From Immundisolibacter sp. (GTDB lineage: Bacteria; Pseudomonadota; Gammaproteobacteria; Immundisolibacterales; Immundisolibacteraceae): a stretch of DNA of 43,547 bases. The stretch covers positions 1-43,547 of the forward strand of contig NZ_JACIZD010000020.1 of assembly GCF_014359565.1 (NCBI RefSeq), in the 5' to 3' direction. Numbering within the stretch: the stretch's first letter is position 1; the number at the start of each line of letters is the position of its first letter. The position numbers and the translations under genes were made by a program. Shown one piece after another: positions 25,038 to 33,340 of the stretch. The notes under the pieces were generated by a model. The model saw nothing but the letters and a program-made list of their open reading frames with translations, had not been told where the DNA came from and did not search any database.

Positions 25038-25681
25038 GTTGTTGGGTCGATCAGGTCGCGGGCGCTGGCCAGCGCGGCGGTGAACATCGCCTCGTCGATG
25101 CGGCCGGTCTGCACGTTGTAGCGGCTGGTGTGGTAGCTGTCGACCAGCCAGCGGCCGTCCGGCAGCGGATGGCGGGTGTTGTGGGCAAACCTGAACCGGC
25201 TGGGCTTTTCACCGAGTGCCCGCAGCACCGCCTGGTGGGCGATATGGCCCAGCGCCAGCACCACGCCGCCCGGCGGCACCCGCGCCAGCTCGGCGCGCAA
25301 GAAGGCGTTGCAGGTGCTGATTTCTTCCGGCAGCGGCTTGTTGGCCGGCGGCAGGCATTTGACGGCATTGGCGATGCGGCAGTCGAACAGCTGCAGGCCG
25401 TCGCCCGCGGCCAGCGATTCCGGCGCGCTGGCGAAGCCGAGTGCATGCAGGCCGCGGTACAGCAGCAGGCCGGCGTAATCGCCGGTGAACGGCCGCCCGG
25501 TGCGGTTGGCGCCGTGCATGCCAGGGGCCAGGCCGACGATCAGCAGCCGCCCGCCGGGCGGACCGAAACCCGGCACCGGCGCGGCGAAGTAGTCGGCCCG
25601 CTCGGTGCGCACGCCGTCCAGGAATTCGGCCAGACGCGGACAGCGCCGACAGGCGGGATCGTGCAGCGCGGTGGCGGTCAT
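25034..25681 (-). CDS. Uracil-DNA glycosylase, family 5 (UDGb type)
   Basis: 215 aa. It contains GLAPGMHGANRTGRPFTGD (50-68), the active-site block of family 5 enzymes, and a late SYHTSRYNVQTGR block in place of the usual HPSPLN. Four Cys (C11, C14 and two in the segment DCRIANAVKC to STCNAF) fit the Fe-S cluster of families 4 and 5. These enzymes remove uracil, and often hypoxanthine and other damaged bases, from DNA. Its stop overlaps the uvrC start (ATGA), joining base and nucleotide excision repair in one operon. Confidence 0.9.
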
Positions 25682-25757
25682 TGGGTTCGACGGGCTGGCC
25701 GGTGTGCGGACAGTTTGCCAGACGCCACGGATGGGCGGATTTGCGCCCGTGCCGGCC

Positions 25758-26627
25758 TTATTCGATGTTCTGAATCTGCTCGCGCATCTGCTCGATCAGC
25801 ACTTTCAGGCCGACAGCCGCCTGGGTGATCTCCATGTCGATGGCCTTGGAGCCGACGGTATTGGCCTCGCGGCCGAGTTCCTGCATCAGAAAGTCCAGCC
25901 GCCGGCCGACGGCGCCGCCTTTTTGCAGGCAGCTGCGGATTTCCTTGACGTGAATACCGATGCGGTCCAGTTCCTCGGCGATGTCGCCTTTCTGGGCCGC
26001 CAGCACCAGTTCCTGTTCCAGGCGGGACGGTTCAACGGGTACGCCCAGTGCGGCGATGCGCTCGCGCAGCTTGTCGCGCCAGGCCTCGCGGATGGCGGGG
26101 ATGCGCTCGCCGATTTTCGTGGCCAGTTCCAGCACGCCGGCGGCGCGTTCCTCGATCAGCTCGGCCAGGCGCTCGCCTTCGCGGCGGCGGGTGGCCTTCA
26201 GTTCGCCAAAGGCGGCTTGCAGGGCGTGCATGGCTTCGTTTTCCAGCGTTTCCTGGTCGGCGCCGTCGGCGGACTTGACCACTCCCGGCCAGCGCAGCAG
26301 GTCGAGCGGGTTCAGCGATTCAGTGTGCGCACCCAGGTGATCGCGCACCCGCATGGCGGCGCTGATCACGGCCTGCAGCGCCGGTTCGTTCAGCTCCAGG
26401 CTGGCGGCCTCGACGGGCGGCACGTAGCGCAGGCCGATGTCCACCTTGCCGCGGTTCAGTTCCCGATTGGCCAGGTCACGCACGCGCGCTTCCAGGCCGC
26501 GCAGGCTGTCCGGCAGGCGCAGCGACAGCTCCAGGTAACGGTGGTTAACGCTGCGCAGTTCCCAGGTGAATTCGCCCAGCGGCCCGCTGCGGCTGCTGCG
26601 GGCAAAGGCGGTCATGCTGGAAATCAT
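25758..26627 (-). CDS. yicC: YicC family endoribonuclease-like protein
   Basis: 289 aa. The start at 26627 gives the standard MISSMTAFARS opening; the upstream in-frame ATG adds an unlikely proline-rich leader. Family blocks include WELRSVNHRYLELSLRLPDSLRGLE, NRGKVDIGLR, the coiled middle KATRRREGERLAELIEERA and the C-terminal GRRLDFLMQELGREANTVGSKA. E. coli YicC is an endoribonuclease that promotes decay of the small RNA RyhB with PNPase. It is divergent from rph, as in many gammaproteobacteria. Confidence 0.94.
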   Translation of the reverse strand: MISSMTAFARSSRSGPLGEFTWELRSVNHRYLELSLRLPDSLRGLEARVRDLANRELNRGKVDIGLRYVPPVEAASLELNEPALQAVISAAMRVRDHLGAHTESLNPLDLLRWPGVVKSADGADQETLENEAMHALQAAFGELKATRRREGERLAELIEERAAGVLELATKIGERIPAIREAWRDKLRERIAALGVPVEPSRLEQELVLAAQKGDIAEELDRIGIHVKEIRSCLQKGGAVGRRLDFLMQELGREANTVGSKAIDMEITQAAVGLKVLIEQMREQIQNIE

Positions 26628-26808
26628 GGGCGGTTCCGGGTTCGGGCGGGGCGGCCAAGTGTAGCGGACGGGCCGCATGGCTCTGCGGCTGGCCCGCGGG
26701 CTGCCGGGCTACAATGGCCGCCCTTTTGGCCGTCCATGCCGCAAGCCGCGGCGCTCGCCGGCGGTCAGTCGATCTTGTGCCTTTCCATCTCTTTTTCAAG
26801 GACACGCC

Positions 26809-27525
26809 ATGCGCCCGAGCGGCCGTCGGCCGGACCAGTTGCGTCCGGTCACCATCACCCGTCAGTTCAGCAAGTACGCCGAAGGTTCGGTGCTGGTCAG
26901 TTTCGGCGACACGCGGGTGATCTGCACCGCCAGCGTCGACGAGCGCGTGCCGGGCTTCAAGCGCGGCAGCGGCAGCGGCTGGGTGACGGCCGAGTACGGC
27001 ATGCTGCCGCGCGCCACCCATTCGCGTAATCAGCGCGAGGCCGCCAATGGTCGCCAGGGCGGCCGCACGCTGGAGATCCAGCGCCTGATCGGCCGCGCCC
27101 TGCGTGCGGTGGTGGACCTGTCGGCGCTGGGTGAGCGCACCATCACGCTGGATTGCGACGTGATCCAGGCCGACGGCGGCACGCGCACGGCGGCCATCAC
27201 CGGCGCCTACGTGGCGCTGGTGGATGCGGTGGCCAGCCTGCGCAAGCGCCGGGCCATCACGCGCGATCCGATTCACGGCGCGGTGGCGGCGGTGTCGGTG
27301 GGCATCTTCGCCGGGCAGACGGTTCTGGACCTGGACTACGCCGAGGATTCCACCGCCGAGACCGACATGAACCTGGTCATCAACGACGCCGGCGCCTTCG
27401 TGGAAATCCAGGGCACGGCCGAGGGCCACGCCTTCCGCGCCGACGAGCTGGCGCAGCTGATCGCGCTCGGTCAGCAGGGCGTGGCCGAGCTGATCGCCCT
27501 GCAGCGGGCGGCCTTGGCCGGCTGA
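26809..27525 (+). CDS. rph: Ribonuclease PH
   Basis: 238 aa, full length. The phosphorolytic 3'-5' exoribonuclease trims tRNA 3' ends. It shows [15 protein letters not shown], the phosphate-binding region [38 protein letters not shown] and [20 protein letters not shown]. The ATG at 26809 has AAGGA eight bases upstream. It is coupled to rdgB by a TGATG overlap. Confidence 0.97.
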   Translation: MRPSGRRPDQLRPVTITRQFSKYAEGSVLVSFGDTRVICTASVDERVPGFKRGSGSGWVTAEYGMLPRATHSRNQREAANGRQGGRTLEIQRLIGRALRAVVDLSALGERTITLDCDVIQADGGTRTAAITGAYVALVDAVASLRKRRAITRDPIHGAVAAVSVGIFAGQTVLDLDYAEDSTAETDMNLVINDAGAFVEIQGTAEGHAFRADELAQLIALGQQGVAELIALQRAALAG

Positions 27526-28121
27526 TGCGCCTGGTGCTGGCCAGCGGCAACCGCGGCAAGCTCGCCGAGCTGCGCGGGTTGCTCGGCGACCTGCCGCTCG
27601 ACCTGCAGGCACTGGGCGATTTCACCGCCGATGCGGCCGAGGAAACGGCGCCCAGCTTCGTCGAGAACGCCATCCTGAAGGCCCGCCTTGCCGCCGCCGC
27701 GTGCGGCCTGCCGGCGCTGGCCGACGATTCCGGGCTGGAGGTGGACGCGCTGGCCGGCGCACCGGGCGTGCACTCGGCCCGCTACGCCGGGCCGGCGGCG
27801 GACGATGCGGCCAATCGGGCCAGGCTGTTGCAGCAGCTCGCCGATGTACCGGCGGATCGGCGCACGGCGCGTTTTCGCTGCGTGCTGGTCTACCTGCGCC
27901 ACGCGCAGGACCCATGGCCGCAGATTTTCAGCGGCACCTGGGAAGGCCGGATCGCGCTGACCGAGGCCGGCCAGCACGGTTTCGGTTACGACCCGCTGTT
28001 CTGGCTGCCCGAGCACGGCTGCACGGCGGCGCAGCTGGACCCGGCCGACAAGGCGCGCCTGAGCCACCGCGCCCAGGCGGCGCAGGCGCTGCGGGCGTTC
28101 CTGCAGGCGCAGCTGGCCTGA
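27525..28121 (+). CDS. rdgB: RdgB/HAM1 non-canonical purine NTP pyrophosphatase
   Basis: 198 aa. It hydrolyses ITP, dITP and XTP to keep deaminated purines out of nucleic acids. The signature is complete: VLASGNRGKLAEL at the start, SFVENAILKARLAA, ALADDSGLEVDAL with the catalytic acidic pair, GVHSARYAG, FGYDPLFW and the C-terminal KARLSHRAQA. It overlaps the rph stop by one base. Confidence 0.97.
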   Translation: MRLVLASGNRGKLAELRGLLGDLPLDLQALGDFTADAAEETAPSFVENAILKARLAAAACGLPALADDSGLEVDALAGAPGVHSARYAGPAADDAANRARLLQQLADVPADRRTARFRCVLVYLRHAQDPWPQIFSGTWEGRIALTEAGQHGFGYDPLFWLPEHGCTAAQLDPADKARLSHRAQAAQALRAFLQAQLA

Positions 28122-28140
28122 GGTCGGTCGGCGCTGCGCT

Positions 28141-28941
28141 TCAGCCGCGCTGCACGAATTCCAGTGCGAACTTGCTGCCCAGGTACGCCAGCGCCAGCAG
28201 GGCAAAGCCGGCCAGGGTCCAGCGCACGGCGGTGCGGCCGCGCCAGCCGGCGCGGCGCCGGCCGATCAGCAGGGTGCCGATCACCAGCCAGGCGCCGATC
28301 GAAAGCGCCGTTTTTTCAAGCAGATGCGGCGCAAAGATGTCGCCCAGGAACAGCACCCCGGACAGCAGCGCCAGCGTCAGCGCGGCAAATCCGAGTCCCA
28401 ACAACTGGAACAGCAGCCGTTCCATGTCGCCCAGCGGCGGCAGTGCGCGCAGCACGCCGCCGGGCGCGTGCTGGCGCAGACGCGAATCCTGGTACGCCAT
28501 GACCAGCGCCTGCAGGGCCGCCAGCGCCAACAGGGCATAGGCGCTCAGCGACAGCGTGACGTGCAGCGCCAGCGGCAGCATGTCGACCGCCGGCAGCGGC
28601 GTCGAATGGTCCGGCAGCAGCATCAGCAGCACCGACAGTCCCGCCAGCGGCGCCAGCACGACGCCCAGGTTGTCCACCGAACGCAGGATGGAGATGCCCA
28701 CGAACAGCAGCATCACCGCCGCCGCCAGCAAGGACACCGCATTGCCGAAACCCAGCGCCAGCGCTGGCCCGTCGGCGATCGTCGTGCGCAGCAGCCCCAA
28801 GTGCAGCAGGCCCAGCAGCGCTGCCGCGGCCCGCAACGCGAGGCGCGTGCCACTGGCCGGCCGGCGCAGCTGCAGGACGTAGCCGGCGCCAAGGCCCAGG
28901 TAGGCCGCGGCGAGCAGGATGGACAGGGCGTTGAATGACAT
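28141..28941 (-). CDS. ypjD: YpjD/CcsA-like inner-membrane protein
   Basis: 266 aa with about eight hydrophobic helices. The length and the GFGNAVSLLAAAVML, LLPDHSTPLP, LHVTLSLSAYALLALAALQAL and SIGAWLVIGTLL blocks match E. coli YpjD, a relative of CcsA/CcmC cytochrome c assembly proteins. The tryptophan-rich haem-handling WxWD motif of true CcsA is absent, so cytochrome c assembly is not assured. Conserved His occur in LPDHST and LHVTLS. It is convergent with rdgB (19-bp gap); a REP element lies upstream of its start. Confidence 0.85.
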   Translation of the reverse strand: MSFNALSILLAAAYLGLGAGYVLQLRRPASGTRLALRAAAALLGLLHLGLLRTTIADGPALALGFGNAVSLLAAAVMLLFVGISILRSVDNLGVVLAPLAGLSVLLMLLPDHSTPLPAVDMLPLALHVTLSLSAYALLALAALQALVMAYQDSRLRQHAPGGVLRALPPLGDMERLLFQLLGLGFAALTLALLSGVLFLGDIFAPHLLEKTALSIGAWLVIGTLLIGRRRAGWRGRTAVRWTLAGFALLALAYLGSKFALEFVQRG

Positions 28942-28982
28942 GCGACGCGGCTGGCAACGGTGGGCGAGCCATTCTACTGGAG

Positions 28983-29033
28983 GCCCGGCCGGGCCTCGTG
29001 GCGATGATCGCCCGGCATAACCGGGCCTCTACA
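28983..29033 (-). repeat. REP-type element, reverse orientation
   Basis: On the minus strand it reads TGTAGAGGCCCGGTTATGCC then GGGCGATCATCGCC. The stem GCCCGG/CCGGGC (29010-29015, 29021-29026) and the TGTAGAG and GGGCGATC ends match the unit at 21053-21080. It lies between ypjD and the HAD gene, nearly 8 kb from the RAYT gene, so the family is dispersed. Confidence 0.6.
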
Positions 29034-29076
29034 GCCAGCGATTCTGGCAGCGCGTCCCGGCCCTCCGGTTGCCGCC

Positions 29077-29796
29077 TCAGGCGGCGTGGGTCAACCGATG
29101 TTCCCGGCGCGGCGTGCCGGACAGGTGCAGCAGGTCGGCGCTGTGCAGCAGCAGCCTGTCGTCGCCGAGGTCGGCGGCGGCCAGACTGGCCAGCACCGCC
29201 GGGTTGCTGTCGATCATGGCGATGACGCGTTCGCCACGCTGCTCGGCCTGCGCGATCGCCGACAGCTTGCTCGCGCCGACATCGTCCCGCCAGCCGTGCG
29301 GCGTGAACCAGGCCAGTTCGTCGACGAACCGCAGGCGGCTGTCCGATGCCAGGTCGTTCAGGCAGCGCAGCGTGTCCTGGCGCAGAAACTCCGGACGCGC
29401 GGAGTTGATGCCGACCACCGTGCGCGGCTGCTCGTTCAGCCAGGCGGCCAGGCCCAGCAGGCCGCGGTAGGGCGCATGGGCGAGGCGGGCAATCTCGCCG
29501 CAGCGGCGCTTGTGCTGGAACCAGGCGAGCACTTGCGGCTGTTCGTCGGCCGGCACCTGGCAGTGTTCCAGGATGGCTTCGATGCCGCGTCCGAACGGAT
29601 CGAGCGTGCCCGGATCAAGAGCACTGAAGTGGGAGCTGGCATGGTTGGCGTCGTAGGCACGCAGCAGGCCGGCGAGCGCCAGGCGCATGTCCAGGAACGT
29701 GTCGTCGACGTCGAACAGCACCAGCAGGCGTTGGTTTGGAAAGCGCTGCAGGCTGCGCTCGTGGTGGCTCAGCAGCGCGCGGGTCCAGTCGCGCAT
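29077..29796 (-). CDS. HAD-superfamily phosphatase of unknown substrate
   Basis: 239 aa. Motif I is LFDVDDTFLDMR (D29, D31), an unusual DxDDT form. Downstream are GINSARPEFLRQDTL as motif II and VIAMIDSNPAVLASLAAADLG in place of motif IV, with the GDD acids partly replaced by DSN. The central region (GRGIEAILEHCQVPADEQPQ) is probably the cap. GAGG lies eight bases before the chosen ATG at 29796. I cannot name a substrate. It is divergent from maf. Confidence 0.75.
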   Translation of the reverse strand: MRDWTRALLSHHERSLQRFPNQRLLVLFDVDDTFLDMRLALAGLLRAYDANHASSHFSALDPGTLDPFGRGIEAILEHCQVPADEQPQVLAWFQHKRRCGEIARLAHAPYRGLLGLAAWLNEQPRTVVGINSARPEFLRQDTLRCLNDLASDSRLRFVDELAWFTPHGWRDDVGASKLSAIAQAEQRGERVIAMIDSNPAVLASLAAADLGDDRLLLHSADLLHLSGTPRREHRLTHAA

Positions 29797-29888
29797 GGTC
29801 GGTATCCTCGTTCGGCTTGGGGTGTGGGCGCATGCTGGAGGGCGCCGGTTAAACTTTGATGACCCCAACCGATTTGGCAGCAACCTTC

Positions 29889-30464
29889 ATGCCGCAGCTG
29901 GTACTTGCCTCGACCTCACCCCGCCGCCGTGAACTGCTGGCCCAGCTTGGCGTGAATTTCGAGGTGCTGGCCGTGGCGGTCGACGAGCAGCCCTTGCCAG
30001 GAGAACTGGCAACCGACCATGTGTGCCGACTGGCGCTGGCCAAGGCGCGCGCGGCTGCAGCGCAGCTTGGCCCGCAGGTCTGCGTGCTGGGCGCCGACAC
30101 GGTGGTGGTGCTGGACGGGGAGATTTTCGGCAAGCCGGTGGATCGGGGCGATGCGGCCGCCATGCTGCGCCGCCTGTCCGGGCGCACGCATACGGTGCTC
30201 AGCGCCGTGGCGCGCGTGCAGGGCGGTGCCCACGTCGTGCGCCTGAGCGAGAGCGAAGTGACGTTTCGCACCCTGTCGCCGGCCGAGATTGCGGCTTACT
30301 GCGACACCGGCGAGCCGCTCGACAAGGCTGGCGCCTACGCCATCCAGGGCCGGGCGGCGGCGTTCATCCGGCATCTTGAGGGCAGCTATTCGGGCGTCAT
30401 GGGGCTGCCGCTGTTCGAGACCGCCGATCTGCTGGCCGGCGCCGGGGTGCTGGTCGGGGACTGA
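29889..30464 (+). CDS. maf: Maf family nucleotide pyrophosphatase
   Basis: 191 aa from the ATG at 29889, which gives the usual [21 protein letters not shown] opening. A TTG/ATG pair at 29856-29861 would add ten residues and lies about 15 bases after GGAGGG, so a longer form is possible. Conserved blocks: [48 protein letters not shown] and [13 protein letters not shown]. Maf proteins hydrolyse non-canonical or canonical NTPs (dTTP, UTP, modified pyrimidines) and are linked to cell-division arrest. Confidence 0.94.
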   Translation: MPQLVLASTSPRRRELLAQLGVNFEVLAVAVDEQPLPGELATDHVCRLALAKARAAAAQLGPQVCVLGADTVVVLDGEIFGKPVDRGDAAAMLRRLSGRTHTVLSAVARVQGGAHVVRLSESEVTFRTLSPAEIAAYCDTGEPLDKAGAYAIQGRAAAFIRHLEGSYSGVMGLPLFETADLLAGAGVLVGD

Positions 30465-30506
30465 GGGCGCCGTGCGTCGATGCCATGCCGGATCACCCGG
30501 CTGCCA

Positions 30507-31169
30507 TCAGCCGCCGGTGGGGCTCAGGATGATCTCCACGCGGCGGTTCTGCTGGCGACCGTCGGCGGTTTCATTGGACGCGATGGGTTGGGTTTCGCCA
30601 TAACCAAGGGTGGTCATGCGGCTGCTGGCCACGCCGCGGCTGGCCAGATAGCTGGCGACGGCCTGGGCACGGCGCTCGGAAAGCTGCTGGTTGTAGCTGT
30701 CCGAGCCGGTGCTGTCGGTATGGCCGTTGATCTGCACCCGGGTGTCCTGGTATTCGGCGATGGTGGCGGCCACCTGATCCAGGGTGCTGTGGAAGGCGGG
30801 CGTGATCTGGGCGCTGTCGGTGGCGAAGGTGACGTGCCCCGGCATGTTCAGGATCACGTTATCGCCCTGGCGTGACACCTCCACGCCCGTGCCGGCCGTT
30901 TGCTGGCGCAGTTTTTCTTCCTGGTTCTGCATGTACTTGCCGACCCCGGCGCCGATGGCGGCACCCGCTGCCGCGCCGATACCGGCACGCTGGCCGCGGT
31001 CACCGCCGCTCACGCCGCCGAGCACCGCACCCGCGGCCGCGCCGATGGCGGCGCCCTTGCCGGTCTTGGTCATCTCGCGCTGGCCGGTTTCGGGGTTGGT
31101 GGCGCAGCCGGCGACCAGCAGGGCGACCAGCCCCGCGGCGGCCGGACCATGAAAGCGTGTCCTGAACAT
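30507..31169 (-). CDS. yiaD: OmpA-like lipoprotein (YiaD type)
   Basis: 220 aa. The signal peptide ends at lipobox LLVAGC (C22). Residues 38-80 are a glycine-zipper (GAAIGAAAGAVLGG and AGIGAAAGAAIGAGVG), and the C-terminal 110 residues are an OmpA peptidoglycan-binding domain (VTFATDSAQITP, INGHTDSTGSDSYNQQLSERRAQAVASYL, and the late QNRRVEI). It would tether the outer membrane to the cell wall. It is convergent with maf across 42 bp containing only a 5-bp-arm hairpin. The next gene upstream on the same strand is the histidine-rich membrane protein, 93 bp away. Confidence 0.93.
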   Translation of the reverse strand: MFRTRFHGPAAAGLVALLVAGCATNPETGQREMTKTGKGAAIGAAAGAVLGGVSGGDRGQRAGIGAAAGAAIGAGVGKYMQNQEEKLRQQTAGTGVEVSRQGDNVILNMPGHVTFATDSAQITPAFHSTLDQVAATIAEYQDTRVQINGHTDSTGSDSYNQQLSERRAQAVASYLASRGVASSRMTTLGYGETQPIASNETADGRQQNRRVEIILSPTGG

Positions 31170-31262
31170 GAATATCTCCGCGGTAGCGAGTCACCATTGA
31201 CCGAGCAGTTGGACCGCGGCCGATCGCGCTTGTTGTTGTGTGCCGGCCGTGTGGCCGCGAGT

Positions 31263-31757
31263 TCACGGGCCGGGCCGATGCTGACCCGCGCGTTCCTCGA
31301 CAAGCCGCCCGCGGCGTGCACCGATGATGTGGGCCAGCACCAGCACTGGCAGCGCCAGTCCAAGAACCCAGTGGCTGACCGACACCCACGGGCGCGCCGT
31401 TTCGTCGGCCACGTAGTACAGCGCCCAGCCGCCAAGAGCCAGCACTGCGCAGGCGGCGAGCAGCACGAGCCCGCTGGGCCGCCGACGGCGAGGTCGCCAG
31501 GCAGGCCACACGTGCATCGGCAGCAGGGCGCCAAGACCCAACAGCGCCGGCAGGGCCAGCAGGCCGTGCAGGCGCATCAGCCAGGCTTCCAGCGGATGGT
31601 GTTCGGGGCCGAACGGACCCTCCACGCGCAGCCAGGTGTGCAGCACCAGCCAGGCGGCGCCGGTGAGCAGCAGCAGCAGGCAAAGGCCGTACACCGCGCG
31701 CCGGCCGAGCGGCCCGAGGCGCGGACCCAGCAGCGTGTAGCGTGGGCCGGGTTTCAT
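31263..31757 (-). CDS. Four-helix histidine-rich membrane protein, possible b-type cytochrome
   Basis: 164 aa with four hydrophobic helices at about 22-40, 59-82, 95-116 and 126-146 and short basic loops. Histidines lie in or at the ends of helices (H40, H64, H82, H129, H143); the 14-residue spacing of H129 and H143 on one helix resembles two-haem ligand patterns. No named family is recognised. It overlaps the apbE stop, forming the last gene of the FMN-binding/ApbE operon, so a membrane electron carrier feeding the flavoprotein is the simplest inference. An uncharacterised DUF protein without haem is the alternative. Confidence 0.6.
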   Translation of the reverse strand: MKPGPRYTLLGPRLGPLGRRAVYGLCLLLLLTGAAWLVLHTWLRVEGPFGPEHHPLEAWLMRLHGLLALPALLGLGALLPMHVWPAWRPRRRRPSGLVLLAACAVLALGGWALYYVADETARPWVSVSHWVLGLALPVLVLAHIIGARRGRLVEERAGQHRPGP

Positions 31758-32617
31758 GCGGCGGGCAGCAGCAGGGCCTGCGCCTGCAGGCGGCGCAGGA
31801 CGGGTTCGCAGGCGGCCGGATCGATGGCCACCGGCTTGGTCAGCGCGTCGGCGCGCAGGCAGGAACGGGCCAGCACGGTCACGCTGCCGGTCGCCGCCCA
31901 GGCGCGCCCGCGGCGCGGGTCGACCAGCGGCGAGCGCCAGGCCTGTCCGTGCCGGCGGCGGGTGTCCGCCACGCAGCTGGTCGCCACGGCGCCCTGCAAC
32001 AGCGGCGGCAGCAGCCGCAGCCGGGCCGGATCGGCCGGATCGCGCACGCCGATCCGGCGCGGCTCGTGGCCATAAAAACGCAGGTCACCGCCAGCGTTGA
32101 CACAGGCCTGCGGCACGCCGGCCCGGCGCAGGCTGGCGATGGCCTGATCCACCGCATAGCCCTTGGCGATGCCGCCCAGATCGATCAGCAGCGGGCGGGC
32201 GAAGCGCACCGTGCCGTCGGTGCCAAGGCGGATGTCGCGCCAGTCGCCGGTCGTTTCCGGGCTGTTCGACAATCCGGGCAGATACCCCCAGCGCACCAGT
32301 GTCGGCGCGATGGTCACGTCGAAGCGGCCATTCGTGAGCGCGCTCAGCCGGCAGGCTGCGCGCAGCACACGCCGCAGGTGCCCGCTCACCGGCACCGGGC
32401 CGGCATGCGCCGCGCGGTTCAGGCGCGACAGCTCGCTGTCCGGTTCGTGAAAGCTCATCCGGCTGTGTACCCGCGCCACGGCCCGAAAGGCGCGGTCGAT
32501 GGCCCGCGCAAGCTGCGCCGGCGGCAGGCCGGTCGCCTCGATGCCGACCAGCGTGCCCAGCCACGGCTGCGCCCGGCGCATCGTGCCGGTCAGCGGCCGG
32601 GCGAGCGGAGCATTCAC
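31754..32617 (-). CDS. apbE: FAD:protein FMN transferase (ApbE family)
   Basis: 287 aa. It attaches FMN covalently to a Thr of partner proteins. Key blocks: RVHSRMSFHEPDSELSRLN, LTNGRFDVTIAP, DLGGIAKGYAVDQA (146-157), VNAGGDLRFYG (173-183) and the metal-binding ADALTKPVA (256-264). The GTG start at 32617 overlaps the stop of the FMN-binding gene (GTGA). No lipoprotein signal is seen; the N-terminus lacks a hydrophobic segment, so either the true start differs or this ApbE acts before export. The substrate is almost certainly the preceding gene product, which has the SGAT motif. Confidence 0.9.
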   Translation of the reverse strand: MNAPLARPLTGTMRRAQPWLGTLVGIEATGLPPAQLARAIDRAFRAVARVHSRMSFHEPDSELSRLNRAAHAGPVPVSGHLRRVLRAACRLSALTNGRFDVTIAPTLVRWGYLPGLSNSPETTGDWRDIRLGTDGTVRFARPLLIDLGGIAKGYAVDQAIASLRRAGVPQACVNAGGDLRFYGHEPRRIGVRDPADPARLRLLPPLLQGAVATSCVADTRRRHGQAWRSPLVDPRRGRAWAATGSVTVLARSCLRADALTKPVAIDPAACEPVLRRLQAQALLLPAA

Positions 32618-33162
32618 GGCGCAGCCCCGAGCAGCGCGCGGTGGGTGGCCAGCAGGCGCCGCACGCCGTCGGTCAGGTGGCGGCAGGACAGCGTGGCGCC
32701 GCTGATGTTCTGGATGTCGCGCCCGAGCTTGACCGCATCGCTCGCGTCCTTGCCCAGGAACTGCGCCCGCCAGCGCGGCTGGCGCACCTGGTCGCCGTGC
32801 GTCTCGCGGTAATCGAGGATTTCCACGCCCGCCACCTGGCCGTCGGCCGTGACCGCCAGCGCGTAGGTGATGAACTCGTGCTTGCCGTAGACCTGATCCA
32901 CGAACAGGTGCCCAAGCAGCCTGTCCGCTGCAATGGCGCGCCACACCTTGGGCTTTCGGTTGACGACGCGGGTTCCGCTGGCCTGTTCGATGGCGCGCAC
33001 CTGTTCGGCGGTGAGTTCGACCGCTTCCGGGGCGTAGTCGGTCGCGGTCGGGAACAGCAGCCGCTGTGCCTGTTCGATGCTCAGGTATTGCGTGGCCTGC
33101 GCCGCCAGTGGCGTGACCAGCAGCGGGACGGCGAGCCACGGGGAGGGCAGCGGGCGGGACAT
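32614..33162 (-). CDS. FMN-binding domain protein, predicted ApbE substrate
   Basis: 182 aa. Signal peptide at about 1-23 (WLAVPLLVTPLAAQA). The FMN_bind domain occupies the C-terminal half: YALAVTADGQVAGVEILDYRETHGDQV, WRAQFLGKDASDAVKLGRDIQ then NISGATLSCRHLTDGV. The flavinylation motif D-x4-SGAT is present, with T157 the expected attachment site. The protein would carry FMN in the periplasm. It is the first gene of a three-gene operon with apbE and a His-rich membrane protein, and a Fur-like palindrome lies 21 bases upstream of its start. No good ribosome binding site is seen. Confidence 0.85.
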   Translation of the reverse strand: MSRPLPSPWLAVPLLVTPLAAQATQYLSIEQAQRLLFPTATDYAPEAVELTAEQVRAIEQASGTRVVNRKPKVWRAIAADRLLGHLFVDQVYGKHEFITYALAVTADGQVAGVEILDYRETHGDQVRQPRWRAQFLGKDASDAVKLGRDIQNISGATLSCRHLTDGVRRLLATHRALLGAAP

Positions 33163-33182
33163 GGCGGCTATGCTGCCCTTGA

Positions 33183-33197
33183 TGCGAATGATTCGCA
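33183..33197. promoter_or_regulatory. Fur-box-like palindrome
   Basis: TGCGAAT-G-ATTCGCA is a perfect 7-1-7 inverted repeat matching the Fur consensus TGATAATnATTATCA at 10 of 14 positions. It lies 21-35 bases before the FMN-binding gene start on the minus strand, where it would overlap the promoter region: a TTGACG lies about 26 bases further upstream on that strand. It also lies upstream of the divergent ccmG gene, at a greater distance. Confidence 0.5.
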
Positions 33198-33340
33198 ATG
33201 TTTGAGGCTTGATACGCGTCAAGCCCGGCCCGAAAGCACCGCTGCGGCGACCTGTGTTCGCGGCAAACCCGGACCGGCCGGCATAATTGCGCCCCGGCCG
33301 GCTCATGTCCCGCTCCTGTCGACAGATCAACCATCGCTTC

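Noticed and set aside
33207-33224. GCTTGA-N6-TCAAGC inverted repeat next to the Fur-like box
   Set aside because: Short arms and no match to a regulator motif I can name; may be chance in a divergent promoter region.
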